Under the pieces are notes generated by a model. It was not told where the DNA came from. It saw only the letters and a program-made list of their open reading frames with translations, and searched no databases. 53,152 nt of DNA from Candidatus Woesearchaeota archaeon (lineage in GTDB: Archaea > Nanobdellota > Nanobdellia > SCGC-AAA011-G17 > GW2011-AR18), in assembly GCA_018302105.1 (NCBI GenBank), contig JAGWAD010000010.1, positions 1-53,152 on the forward strand, written 5' to 3'. How positions within the stretch are numbered: the stretch's first letter is position 1; each line of letters opens with the position of its first letter. Positions 38,258-46,437 of this stretch are shown here, piece after piece. The position numbers and the translations under genes were made by a program.

Positions 38258-38603
38258 TTCTGCTCCTTTGTATTTTTGCTTCTAATTCTCCAATCAAATG
38301 ATCTGTTAATGTCTCTGTTATTTCGTTTTTATTTACAAAGTTTACATTTTGTTCTGTTATATTGGGATTTTTTGTATAACCTGCATAATTTGTTCTGCTT
38401 TCTATTCCATAGTTTATAACAGGATTTGAAATTAACATCCTTTGATATTGTGTTTGTCTTGGAATTGCAGTTTGTTGGTAAGTTTTTGCATAATCAGGGA
38501 TTGCTCTACTCAGGGCATAACGATTAATTGTTGGTATACCAGCTGAATAACTGTTTTCATTTCCCCAATTGACTGATACAAAGCTTTTTCCACTACAAGA
38601 CAT
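38223..38603 (-). CDS. Asn/Tyr/Thr-rich low-complexity protein, first gene of AAA/rSAM operon
   Basis: 126 residues, mostly disordered, rich in Asn, Tyr, Ser, Thr, Gln and Ile (e.g. PDYAKTYQQTAIPRQTQYQR, VINYGIESRTNYAGYTKN), with one Cys at position 3 and a short C-terminal helix (TETLTDHLIGELEAKIQRSR). No family. The C-terminal helix could be an MIT-interacting tail and the repeats of aromatic/amide residues could be a substrate for the radical SAM enzyme (both inference). It overlaps the AAA gene by 35 bases. GGGGG just before the ATG is the likely ribosome-binding site. Confidence 0.6.
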   Translation of the reverse strand: MSCSGKSFVSVNWGNENSYSAGIPTINRYALSRAIPDYAKTYQQTAIPRQTQYQRMLISNPVINYGIESRTNYAGYTKNPNITEQNVNFVNKNEITETLTDHLIGELEAKIQRSRNGSTEISAINE

Positions 38604-38686
38604 TTTTGTCCCCCATAATAAGTATAGATTTTAAAATTAATAAAATTTTACCTATATTTAGGCATAAAACTGCGACATTTTTGTCG
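38599..38686. promoter_or_regulatory. Duplicated GACATTTTTGTC motif between divergent operons
   Basis: GACATTTTTGTC occurs at 38599-38610 and again at 38674-38685; the second is widened to CGACATTTTTGTCG. The first covers the ATG and ribosome-binding site of the Asn/Tyr-rich gene. The second lies about 45 bases before the Fis-like regulator gene, next to its TATA region. Two identical interrupted palindromes, 75 bases apart, are the likely target of that regulator. Confidence 0.55.
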
Positions 38687-38728
38687 GAAATCAGCAAAGC
38701 TTAAAAAGATTTTTATCTGTGTATTTTT

Positions 38729-39283
38729 ATGGAACTTGGAGATTTAGTTGGTGTTAGAAAAGCAGAAAACAGATTTGATGCTAGTTTAGTAAGTAAGTTA
38801 GGAATACATGCCAGATTTGAAGATTTGCCAAAGTTAGAACAGGCTAAAAATGAATTTAAAAATTATCTGATTGACCATACATTGGCTGAAAATGGCTATA
38901 ATGTTTCAGAAACTGCAAGAACATTGGGAATTGACAGAAAAACTATTCAGAGAAGAATTACAAAAAATAATTATTCTAAATCTATTAAATTTTATACAGG
39001 AAAAGAGGCTGTTAAAGATGCAATTTATAGTGTATTAAATAAATACCTGCCTGAAACACAAGCAGATAAAAACTTATTAGAAAATAAAGCTACAGAATTC
39101 TCTAAATTATTTGAGGGATATAAATTATCTTTAGACACTGCAACAAAAGTATTTGAATCTTACCTTGTGAATGTTGCTATTGAAATTACAAAAGACAAGA
39201 AAGAAGCAGCAGAAAGATTAGGTGTGAGTGAAAGAACAGTTGAAAGAAAATTAAATTCTGGAAATCTATATAGAAATAATTAA
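38729..39283 (+). CDS. DNA-binding protein with two Fis-type HTH motifs
   Basis: 184 residues with two Fis-like helix-turn-helices: NVSETARTLGIDRKTIQRRI (about 60-79) and KKEAAERLGVSERTVERKLN (about 157-176), each preceded by a long helix (FKNYLIDHTLAENGY and FESYLVNVAIEITKD). The duplication implies a protein that binds two half-sites by itself. TATA-like CTTAAAAAG lies about 25 bases before the ATG, so leaderless. It is divergent from the AAA/rSAM operon, with repeated palindromes between, and is followed by a DUF2267 gene. Confidence 0.8.
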   Translation: MELGDLVGVRKAENRFDASLVSKLGIHARFEDLPKLEQAKNEFKNYLIDHTLAENGYNVSETARTLGIDRKTIQRRITKNNYSKSIKFYTGKEAVKDAIYSVLNKYLPETQADKNLLENKATEFSKLFEGYKLSLDTATKVFESYLVNVAIEITKDKKEAAERLGVSERTVERKLNSGNLYRNN

Positions 39284-39346
39284 TTCTATAAATGTTATTA
39301 CGAGTATATACTAAATATTCTTTAATTTAAAATAATAATTTATTAT

Positions 39347-39757
39347 ATGGCACAAATAAATTTTGATAAAACTTTACATAAAACACACGAATGGCTGCAT
39401 GATGTTAAAAATTATCTTGAATTGGAAGATGAAGAAAAAACTTATTTAATAACCAAAGCAGTACTCCACACATTAAGAGATAGACTGACAATTGAAGAAG
39501 TTTTTCAATTTGGTGAGCAATTGCCTATGTTAATGAAAGGTTTTTATTATGAAAGATATAAACCTGCAAATAAACCTATAAAATTTAAAAAAGCAGAATT
39601 TATCAAAGCTATATTTTTAAGAATGCCAGAAACAAAAATCTCCCCTGAAGAAGCAATTGCAGCAGTTACACAAATGATTAAAATGAGAATATCAAATGGA
39701 GAAATAAAAGATATAATTGCTGTCCTTCCAAAAGATTTAAAAGAATTATTTCGTTAA
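39347..39757 (+). CDS. DUF2267 domain protein
   Basis: 136 residues matching DUF2267 along its length: INFDKTLHKTHEWLHDVKNY, LITKAVLHTLRDRLTIEE, FGEQLPMLMKGFYYERYKPA, then a second helical half with EFIKAIFLRMPETKISPEEA. DUF2267 is an all-helical fold of unknown activity, widespread in bacteria and archaea, often as two repeats. It lies 63 bases after the Fis-like regulator on the same strand, so co-expression is possible. No catalytic residues are evident. Confidence 0.85.
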   Translation: MAQINFDKTLHKTHEWLHDVKNYLELEDEEKTYLITKAVLHTLRDRLTIEEVFQFGEQLPMLMKGFYYERYKPANKPIKFKKAEFIKAIFLRMPETKISPEEAIAAVTQMIKMRISNGEIKDIIAVLPKDLKELFR

Positions 39758-39785
39758 TTATCACTAATTGAATTAAGTATGTTAC

Positions 39786-40135
39786 TTATTGCTTTTTTTG
39801 AAACTTTATTACTTCCTGTTTTGCAGCGTATAATACAAAACCAATATCTCTTGGCTTCTCTAATATTTTATCACCTTATCAAAAGCAAGATGTAATTCAT
39901 CTACTTATAATCAAATTTAGGTATTTGTAATCCAGGCCAATTAAATAGTTTATTTAAAAAATAAATCACATCTTTTACAATATTATCTATATTTGTATAT
40001 TTATTTTTATAGAAATTATTTATAATGTCAATCATCTTTTTATCATTGAATTTATCATTGAAGAATTTTTTTATTTTTTATTGGAGAAAAATGTTTTTTT
40101 AAATCATTAAGTAAATTATTTATATTTTTATGCAT
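39786..40135 (-). pseudogene. Multiply frameshifted small gene downstream of a metallophosphoesterase
   Basis: From ATG 40135 (5 bases after the phosphoesterase stop) the minus strand reads MHKNINNLLNDLKKHFSPIK. After a frame change it reads KFFNDKFNDKKMIDIINNFY...VKDVIYFLNKLFNWPGLQIP. After another change VDELHLAFDKVIK, then ILEKPRDIGFVLYAAKQEVI, ending at TAA 39786-39788. Together this would be about 116 residues, helical, unrecognised. At least three frame changes indicate real decay rather than one error. It fills most of the gap 39758-40140. Confidence 0.5.
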
Positions 40136-40140
40136 ATATT

Positions 40141-41085
40141 TTATCCGTATTTTTTAGGATAAAGGCTTATCGATTTTATTTTATTATTTTTCAAAGTTAA
40201 TAAAGTGTTTACCTTGCCCCCAAATCCTACATTTATTACAATGGTTTTTCCTAATTTTATTTTTCCAAAATGTTCATGCATATGGCCACCAATACAAATT
40301 AATGGTTTATGTTTTAAAATGAAATCTCTTGCTACAACAGAGCCATAATGCTGCCCATAAACTGGAGAACTTTTATCAGTAATTTTATCTAATTTTGTAT
40401 CATATGGGACATTATGGGTTAAAAGGATTGTTGGCTTGGATTTATTCCTCTTAGAATATTCATCAGATAGTTTACCTAAATATTTAATATCATAAATCTT
40501 TTTTAATTCATTATACTGCTTTTTATTTAATTTCTTTTTTAATTTCTTCCCCCATTCAGGACCTGCACTTAAGCCATAACCCAATATATTAAAATTATTA
40601 CCTTCACATAGTTTAAAATGACAATCTATAATATTATCAAGATTTTTAATTAATCTTTCATTTGTCTTTCCAAGCATTAATTCTAGCCAATGTTTTGCAT
40701 ACAAATAAATATTGTTTTCTGCATCTTTCTCCTTAATTTTTGTTTTTCCCCAGCTTTGATCCCAATTTCCTGGTACAAAAAATACAGGCTTTCCAAAAGA
40801 ATCCAGATATTCCATTATTTTTCTTCCGTCATTTAATGAATATTTCATAAATTTTTTATAGTCTTTTATGTCTAAATTAAATTTTAATTTTATAAATCTA
40901 TAAAAACCAATTCTCCCACCTTCTTTCTTTTTCCATTCAGATTTTATAAAAGCTTTTAAATATTTTCTTTGGTATTTATCAGAACAAATATCTCCTGGGG
41001 CAATTATATAATCAAAATCTTTGAAATGTATTTTAGGCTTATTTCCATGTAAATCACCAATAATTAATATTTTAGTTATAGTCAT
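40141..41085 (-). CDS. Metallophosphoesterase (third), larger form
   Basis: 314 residues. Motifs: LIIGDLHGN (G-D-x-H), DYIIAPGDICSD (G-D), VFFVPGNWDQ (G-N with W-D replacing H-E), ILLTHNVPYDT (H) and CIGGHMHEHFGK (G-H-x-H). A helical insert of about 90 residues (around 55-100 and 140-170) enlarges the usual core. Substrate unknown. TATA-like GTTATAAC precedes the start. A decayed gene follows it by 5 bases, which may once have been its operon partner. Confidence 0.82.
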   Translation of the reverse strand: MTITKILIIGDLHGNKPKIHFKDFDYIIAPGDICSDKYQRKYLKAFIKSEWKKKEGGRIGFYRFIKLKFNLDIKDYKKFMKYSLNDGRKIMEYLDSFGKPVFFVPGNWDQSWGKTKIKEKDAENNIYLYAKHWLELMLGKTNERLIKNLDNIIDCHFKLCEGNNFNILGYGLSAGPEWGKKLKKKLNKKQYNELKKIYDIKYLGKLSDEYSKRNKSKPTILLTHNVPYDTKLDKITDKSSPVYGQHYGSVVARDFILKHKPLICIGGHMHEHFGKIKLGKTIVINVGFGGKVNTLLTLKNNKIKSISLYPKKYG

Positions 41086-41163
41086 AAAGAAATTTCAAAT
41101 TCTAATTTTTATAAAACTATCGTTATAACACAGATAAGCTTTTATATTTTTTAGCTTAATATA

Positions 41164-41745
41164 ATGATAATGGAATATGATGTTAATAAAAGGATTATAA
41201 AGCTAAATAGAAAAATTAATCAATTAGATAGATTCGCATTAGATTTTACTAAAATAGTTGCTAAACATACTGATTATATAATAATCTCTGGATATATCTC
41301 AATATTATTGGGAAGGGCAAGGGCTACAGAAGATATAGATATGTTTATTAAAAAACTTCCAATAGATAAATTCTTCGAACTTTTTAAAGAGCTAAAGGAA
41401 AATGAATTTTGGTGTTTGAATGCAGAAGAACCTGATGAAATATATAACTATTTGATGGAAAGTCTTCCAGTTAGATTTGCCCGAATTAATCAAGCTATAC
41501 CTAATTTTGAATTAAAATGGTCAGAAAATAGAATAGATTCTGAAATCTTCAGTGATTTTATAATTGCAATTCTTCCTGAAGGAGAATTAAGAATCTCTTC
41601 TTTGGAAAGACACATAGCATTTAAAAGGTATTATTTAAAATCTAAAAAAGATATAGAAGATGCTATTCATGTAGAAGAATTATTTAATGATAAATTAGAT
41701 AAAGAAAAAATTAATAAACTTAAAAAATTAATTGAAGAACTATGA
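41164..41745 (+). CDS. Nucleotidyltransferase of the AbiEii/toxin-like type
   Basis: 193 residues. The nucleotidyltransferase core is YIIISGYISILLGRARATEDIDMFI (about 38-62), with S-G-Y, the G-R-x-R-x-T-E-D-I-D motif giving the catalytic acids, and LPEGELRISSLERHIAFKRY near the end. This is the layout of archaeal NTases annotated as DUF6036/AbiEii-like. It overlaps a 50-residue gene by 4 bases, so the two form a toxin/antitoxin-like pair, which partner is which being unknown. MIMEYD at 41164 could also start at the second ATG (41170). Confidence 0.75.
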   Translation: MIMEYDVNKRIIKLNRKINQLDRFALDFTKIVAKHTDYIIISGYISILLGRARATEDIDMFIKKLPIDKFFELFKELKENEFWCLNAEEPDEIYNYLMESLPVRFARINQAIPNFELKWSENRIDSEIFSDFIIAILPEGELRISSLERHIAFKRYYLKSKKDIEDAIHVEELFNDKLDKEKINKLKKLIEEL

Positions 41746-41894
41746 AAAGACAATTACTAAAACCAGGAAATAGTAATACTGAAGATAGGATAAATTTCAT
41801 AAAATTTTGGGTTAAATATATCAAGACTCATCCTGATGAAGAATGGAGCGAACAGCAGAATATACTAATTGATTCACAATTTAGCAATAAATAA
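41742..41894 (+). CDS. 50-residue partner of the NTase
   Basis: ATG 41742 overlaps the NTase stop (ATGA); stop TAA 41892-41894. The product MKRQLLKPGNSNTEDRINFI continues KFWVKYIKTHPDEEWSEQQN and ends in LIDSQFSNK. The F-W-x-x-Y-[I/V]-K-x-H-x-D-x-x-W-S-x-x-Q-N pattern is one I associate with small proteins encoded after such NTases in archaea. Coupled translation supports a complex. No DNA-binding motif is visible. Confidence 0.65.
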   Translation: MKRQLLKPGNSNTEDRINFIKFWVKYIKTHPDEEWSEQQNILIDSQFSNK

Positions 41895-42007
41895 AAAATT
41901 TATTTTTCTAAATCATAAGATTTATGTAAAAATTCAGCTAAAATCTTCTATTAATAATGATTTCATGATTATTTATAATTAAATGATATTACAGTTTAAC
42001 TAATATC

Positions 42008-42424
42008 TTAAATAGTCAAATGCCAAATATCTTTCTTGTGTCTTTGTTTTAGTAATTCTATAATATATTTGTTGTCTCTATAAATTGACTGCAAGGTTAT
42101 TCCTAAATCTTTTTCTTTTATTTTATTATAATCCTGCGGCTCGCAGCCAATACCATAATACCACTTAAAAATTTCTGTGCTTCTTCTATAAATCTTAGAA
42201 CCCATTCCTTTTTTTAATTTCATAATATTATTACTTCTTCCATGAGCATTTGTTATCCTTGAAGTCATAATTACTGCAGGACCAAATTTGTAATTTTTTA
42301 ACAAAGAATCAATTACCTCTTCAAACCTTTGATATGCTTCTCTATCAGAATCAAATAATATCCTTAATTCAGGTTTCATTCCTAATTTTTCAGCTAAGTC
42401 TTCTAGTCTAGTTATTTTGTACAT
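42008..42424 (-). CDS. Hypothetical soluble protein
   Basis: 138 residues without signal or TM, mostly helical and charged: KITRLEDLAEKLGMKPELRI, FEEVIDSLLKNYKFGPAVIM, RSTEIFKWYYGIGCEPQDYN and KQRHKKDIWHLTI at the end. I recognise no family. It lies downstream of carS on the same strand, 36 bases after it begins transcription toward lower coordinates, and may be expressed on its own. The preceding region 41895-42007 is AT-rich and empty. Confidence 0.55.
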   Translation of the reverse strand: MYKITRLEDLAEKLGMKPELRILFDSDREAYQRFEEVIDSLLKNYKFGPAVIMTSRITNAHGRSNNIMKLKKGMGSKIYRRSTEIFKWYYGIGCEPQDYNKIKEKDLGITLQSIYRDNKYIIELLKQRHKKDIWHLTI

Positions 42425-42460
42425 AAAAAGATTAAAATAAAAAAGTTTTAAAGCTTAACT

Positions 42461-43003
42461 CTAAATAGCTTCTTTATCAATTTTCAATAAATAACCTATG
42501 AATTTAAATAAAAAATGGCCTAAAATCCATATTATCAAAGAATAAAAATAAATTTTTAATGAAGCCAGATAAAAAAGATAAACAAATACTGCCAAACCAA
42601 TAATTCCATTAATCTGGTCAATTAATAATAAACTTTTTCCAGGAATTATATTAAATCTTCTTTTTATAAAACTGCCAATTGCATCTCCAAAAATTACTCC
42701 AAATCCAATTAAAAAACCAAATACTAAAAAATTGATTGTTGAATAATTAATTAAACTTAAATCCCTGAATAATTTAAAATCGTATAAAATTAACTGGATA
42801 TAAACTATGATTACAGCACCAATTATTCCTGAAACTAAACCTCTAAATGTTTTATTATCGCCTAAAATTCTGTTTTTACCTAATTTAAAATTAAAATCCA
42901 GTGGTTTATTTAAATAAGGCATTTTATTTTTCATAAAAACAGGCATCATATTTGCTAGAGCAGCAGGCAATAGAAAATAAATTATCTGTAAAATTAAATT
43001 CAT
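42461..43003 (-). CDS. carS: CDP-archaeol synthase
   Basis: Membrane enzyme that transfers CMP from CTP to unsaturated archaetidic acid, making CDP-archaeol for archaeal ether phospholipids. Features: N-terminal TM with LPAALANMMPVF, the conserved NKTFRG loop (GDNKTFRGLVSG), GFGVIFGDAIGSFIKRRFNI, and GKSLLLIDQINGIIG, all hallmarks of the DUF46/CarS family, with five TM helices. 180 residues is normal. Its ATG overlaps the end of the glycosyltransferase gene by 4 bases, so lipid head-group synthesis and glycosylation are co-expressed. Confidence 0.93.
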   Translation of the reverse strand: MNLILQIIYFLLPAALANMMPVFMKNKMPYLNKPLDFNFKLGKNRILGDNKTFRGLVSGIIGAVIIVYIQLILYDFKLFRDLSLINYSTINFLVFGFLIGFGVIFGDAIGSFIKRRFNIIPGKSLLLIDQINGIIGLAVFVYLFYLASLKIYFYSLIIWILGHFLFKFIGYLLKIDKEAI

Positions 43004-44034
43004 TTTTTCCCTCTTTTTAATAATTCAATTATAATATTTAAAGCCTCTTTGTTTCCAGGAAGAAACTTTATAGTTTTATACTTTTCTAAATTATTTAAGA
43101 AATATAATAAATTTGATTCTGTTAGTTCTTCATAAAATTCACCATATTTATTTGTTCTAACATATAATGCATTTAAAATTTGCTCAAAATGATTTCTTAT
43201 TGGAATTACTAACATGGGTCTTCCTAAATAAATAGCTTCACTTATCAGATTCATACCACCAGTACAAATTACTGCCTTGCAATTAATTAATTCTTTATTA
43301 AAATCAGTTTCACTAAATTTTTTAAATATTATATTGTTTTCAGATTTTTCTTCTTCAGAACCAAAGATTATAAACTCCTGATTTGATTTCTTTAAAATTT
43401 CTAATATATTCTTATTTTTAATTATTGAAGTGTAAACTAAAATTTTATTAGAATTTTTTGATTTAGCATTTAGTAATTCTTTTCTTATTAATGGCCTTAC
43501 AGCTATTGATTTTGATTCTTTTTTTAATTTTTGATTTGGAAATATTGTAATAACTGTTTCATCTGTTTTATAAAAATTTATTATAAATTTTGTTTTGAAA
43601 TAATTAATTTTGTACTTTCCAGGAAAATTAAAGTTTCCTTCTATTAAATAATGTTCATTATCAAAACCTATTGATTTAATCTGGTTTTCTTTTGCATAAT
43701 AAATAGAGAATGGCTCAAAATCAGATATAACTATTTCAGGATCAAATTTGTCTATTTTTATTTTTATATTTTTTAATAGATGATAATTTTTTTTTGAGAT
43801 TTTTTTAATGTTTTTTAATATTGTCCTTAAACTTAAAACTTTATTATCTTTAAAAGCAAATTCTAAACCTTCTATCCAATGAACATTTTTAAAATCTTTT
43901 TTAAAATAATCATATGCTGCCAGACCTGCAAGAATAAAAACTTCATGTTTTTTTATTAATTCTGATATTAATATCTTACTCCTCATATAATGGCCTGCGC
44001 CTACACCACAAACACCGTATAGTATTCTAACCAT
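43000..44034 (-). CDS. Glycosyltransferase, MurG/UGT-like (GT-B fold)
   Basis: Predicted to move a sugar from a nucleotide donor to a lipid or surface acceptor. The N-terminus MVRILYGVCGVGAGHYMRSK has the G-x-G-H loop of GT-B enzymes. The C-terminal half has KAVICTGGMNLISEAIYLGRPMLVIP (G-G-x-x-x-x-x-E), HFEQILNALYV. I place the start at 44034 rather than 44088 because TCTTATAAACC (minus, about 44054-44064) lies about 25 bases upstream, which makes the message leaderless, and because relatives begin at this strand. It overlaps carS by 4 bases, so the sugar acceptor may be a lipid (inference). Confidence 0.82.
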   Translation of the reverse strand: MVRILYGVCGVGAGHYMRSKILISELIKKHEVFILAGLAAYDYFKKDFKNVHWIEGLEFAFKDNKVLSLRTILKNIKKISKKNYHLLKNIKIKIDKFDPEIVISDFEPFSIYYAKENQIKSIGFDNEHYLIEGNFNFPGKYKINYFKTKFIINFYKTDETVITIFPNQKLKKESKSIAVRPLIRKELLNAKSKNSNKILVYTSIIKNKNILEILKKSNQEFIIFGSEEEKSENNIIFKKFSETDFNKELINCKAVICTGGMNLISEAIYLGRPMLVIPIRNHFEQILNALYVRTNKYGEFYEELTESNLLYFLNNLEKYKTIKFLPGNKEALNIIIELLKRGKK

Positions 44035-44103
44035 AGATATAATCGGGTTTATAAGATTTATATTCTTTCCTAAGTTTAATATATTCAATTGACATTTAGA
44101 AAA

Positions 44104-44679
44104 TTATTTTAATTTGTGAGTGACTTCACCAATTGCCAAGTATTCATTAGTTCTAGCATTTATAACAGTGCCTGTTGGTAAAATTTCCCTTAATAATGCT
44201 AAGCCCTCCAAAACTTTTTGTTGATTCCTCTTTGCTAAAGCAACAACATCATAATCATCTCCAAGAAAATTAAATTGTTTCAATGCTGCATTTAGGATAG
44301 TCTTAGTACTTGAATGTGCTACATAATTAAATAACATAGTATATAAAGGTAAGTCAACTAAACCTTCATCACAATAAAGAACATTAAATCCTGGTTTAAA
44401 CCTTACTGACAAATCATATTGATTATTCAATTTTAGAATTCCAGATTTATCATGTACCCATATCTCTTCTAAACCTGAATTATAATCTTTTGGCAATTTT
44501 AGAAAAAATTCATTAATTTGTTTAATGCTATTATTATAATAATTTATTTCATCCTGAAATATTATTCCTTCTATATCAATAATTTTTGGAACAAGACCAA
44601 ATAGAATTTTACTATCTAATAATCTGTTTTCAGTGTTTTGAACCATCAAAAATAAAGGAGTTATTATATTCTTAAACAT
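44104..44679 (-). CDS. Hypothetical protein, 191 residues
   Basis: Soluble mixed alpha/beta protein, no signal or TM apart from a short hydrophobic start (FKNIITPLFLMVQ). Segments: LEEIWVHDKSGILKLNNQYD, VLYCDEGLVDLPLYTMLFNYV, FNFLGDDYDVVALAKRNQQK and LPTGTVINARTNEYLAIGEV. No family recognised. It sits between the glycosyltransferase and deoxyhypusine synthase genes, all on the minus strand, with its own AT-rich upstream region. Confidence 0.55.
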   Translation of the reverse strand: MFKNIITPLFLMVQNTENRLLDSKILFGLVPKIIDIEGIIFQDEINYYNNSIKQINEFFLKLPKDYNSGLEEIWVHDKSGILKLNNQYDLSVRFKPGFNVLYCDEGLVDLPLYTMLFNYVAHSSTKTILNAALKQFNFLGDDYDVVALAKRNQQKVLEGLALLREILPTGTVINARTNEYLAIGEVTHKLK

Positions 44680-44716
44680 TATTATATTTTAATATTTATA
44701 TTTAATAGCGCTAATA

Positions 44717-45700
44717 CTATTTATTATTGGCAAAACATTTAGCAACTATTAATGGAAATAATATTGTTGCATCTCCAAATACTTTTACATGTTTTGCAGA
44801 AGGCAAAATCTTACCCCAAGAAATAGCTTCTTCAGGACGTGCACCAGAATCTGAACCATCAAACTCCTGGGCATTATTAATATAAACTGCATATTCAGCA
44901 CCATTTCTAAACATGTTGGCATTACAAATGTGATGTTTAATTGCTCCTGATCCCAAAATTATTAAACCTGTTTTTTTTGCAGTGATCGCAATATCATTTA
45001 ATTCTTTTATATCATCTGAAATATCAATTTTAAATTCCGGATGTTTATATTTAAAGAAATAAACCATATCACCCATAGATCCGTCTGTAAAAGATGGGCA
45101 AAAAACAGGAATATTATTTTTATAACACCAATAGTAAATACTTTCTTTGTTATCGATCTTTTCTCCTAATTTATTAATAATTTTAGAAACACTATGAATT
45201 TTATTTTCTTTATTTAGTTCTTCTAAAAATGGAATAAAGAATTTTTCAAATTTTACATATCTATCATTTGGAACAAAAATATTTCCTGTTCTATTAATTC
45301 CTTTTTTTCTTAATTCTTTTCCATCAGCATTAAATTCGCCTAAAATAAAAGGTTCCATACATTTAATCAAATCCTCTTCTATTCCTCCTGCTGTTGTCAC
45401 AATAACATCAACTAATTTGTGTTCTGCAAGATAACAAAATATGTCACGTAATCCTGAAGTAACCAAGTTTGATGTATAACCAAGGAAGATTGTGCATTTT
45501 TCTTTTCTCATTTGTTTTATTATTTCTATTGCTTTAGCTAAATTTGTAGCCTGAAATCCTGTTGCCAAAAAGGAATCAAGAATTGCATTGTAATCTAAGC
45601 CAGAATCGAAATTGTAACCTTTAATTGCAATAAAATCTTTTGGCTTAAATGAATCTCTAAGGATATTCTTCTTTGCAATTTCAATATTATTGTTTTTCAT
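44717..45700 (-). CDS. dys: Deoxyhypusine synthase
   Basis: Transfers the aminobutyl group of spermidine to one Lys of aIF5A using NAD. The N-terminal block FQATNLAKAIEIIKQMRKEK, IFLGYTSNLVTSGLRD, VTTAGGIEEDLIKC and PVFCPSFTDGSMGDM are all typical. The active-site stretch GSGAIKHHICNANMFRNGAEYAVYIN includes the catalytic Lys, and EFDGSDSGARPEEAISWGKI the NAD/spermidine site. 327 residues is normal for archaea. A strong BRE/TATA lies 26 bases before the ATG. Confidence 0.95.
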   Translation of the reverse strand: MKNNNIEIAKKNILRDSFKPKDFIAIKGYNFDSGLDYNAILDSFLATGFQATNLAKAIEIIKQMRKEKCTIFLGYTSNLVTSGLRDIFCYLAEHKLVDVIVTTAGGIEEDLIKCMEPFILGEFNADGKELRKKGINRTGNIFVPNDRYVKFEKFFIPFLEELNKENKIHSVSKIINKLGEKIDNKESIYYWCYKNNIPVFCPSFTDGSMGDMVYFFKYKHPEFKIDISDDIKELNDIAITAKKTGLIILGSGAIKHHICNANMFRNGAEYAVYINNAQEFDGSDSGARPEEAISWGKILPSAKHVKVFGDATILFPLIVAKCFANNK

Positions 45701-45720
45701 ATCAATTCCAATATGGATAA

Positions 45721-45740
45721 ACTTTTATAGGTTTCTAAAA
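45721..45740 (-). promoter_or_regulatory. BRE/TATA promoter of dys
   Basis: Minus strand TTTTAGAAACCTATAAAAGT: BRE-like GAAAC then TATA box CTATAAAA (45723-45730), with its centre about 27 bases from the ATG at 45700. Sixteen bases are identical to the tatD promoter. The gene's message is therefore leaderless. Confidence 0.6.
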
Positions 45741-45750
45741 TAATTTTAAA

Positions 45751-46437
45751 ATGGAAGATGCTAATTTTGATTTATTGAATTTATTAGATAATCCTACATA
45801 TAGTGTGTCTTTGCCTTTGGGTAAAAACATAAAACTGTGGCTTACAAATAATGAGCATAATAAAGAAATTATTCTTACAGGTTATGACTGGAAAATACCC
45901 ATATTGACAGAAATTCCAGATTTAAGTTTAGAACCTCCAAAAAATTCTATTCCTAAAAATATAAAAGAGGATTTAGTCTCTTATTTTAGAGATTTAAGAA
46001 TTAATTTGATTAAAAATCTAATAAGAGATATTACTCCAAATCTGGAAAATTCTATAATGTCTGATGTTATGACATGCAAGGGATTTTACTTAATACTGGA
46101 GGATATATTGAAAATAAACATACCTTTAATTTCAAATAATATCAGGAATAAGGTGACTGGTTGGAATTATCTTGCTTGTAACTTAACTTATCTTGCAGCT
46201 AATCAAATGTTTGCTGGATTATGCAATGATCGTTATATTCTGCCAATGAAAACCAGTTATTACAATCAATTACTACGCATTACTAGCTTTTATGGATTAT
46301 TATCATCTGAATTAGATACTGCAAGAAAGGCTATGACTAATATATTAAAAGTTAAGCCTGAAAATTTAGAGTATAATAACAATCTTAGCCAAATGATTAT
46401 AGAAAAAGCTTCGACAATCAGCTTTGAATTTCAATAA
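45751..46437 (+). CDS. Hypothetical protein, 228 residues
   Basis: Soluble, no signal. The first 60 residues are beta-rich (PTYSVSLPLGKNIKLWLTN, KEIILTGYDWKIPILTEI); the rest is helical (YFRDLRINLIKNLIRDITPN, WNYLACNLTYLAANQMFAGL). No family recognised. It is divergent from dys, starting 50 bases away, and its 3' end overlaps the PolB gene end by 7 bases (convergent). The N-terminal acidic MEDANFD start follows an AT-rich leader with no ribosome-binding site. Confidence 0.55.
   Translation: MEDANFDLLNLLDNPTYSVSLPLGKNIKLWLTNNEHNKEIILTGYDWKIPILTEIPDLSLEPPKNSIPKNIKEDLVSYFRDLRINLIKNLIRDITPNLENSIMSDVMTCKGFYLILEDILKINIPLISNNIRNKVTGWNYLACNLTYLAANQMFAGLCNDRYILPMKTSYYNQLLRITSFYGLLSSELDTARKAMTNILKVKPENLEYNNNLSQMIIEKASTISFEFQ

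Noticed and set aside
38223-38603. Classical RiPP precursor peptide
   Set aside because: Too long, a single Cys, no leader/core boundary or recognisable recognition element; kept only as a possible radical SAM substrate.
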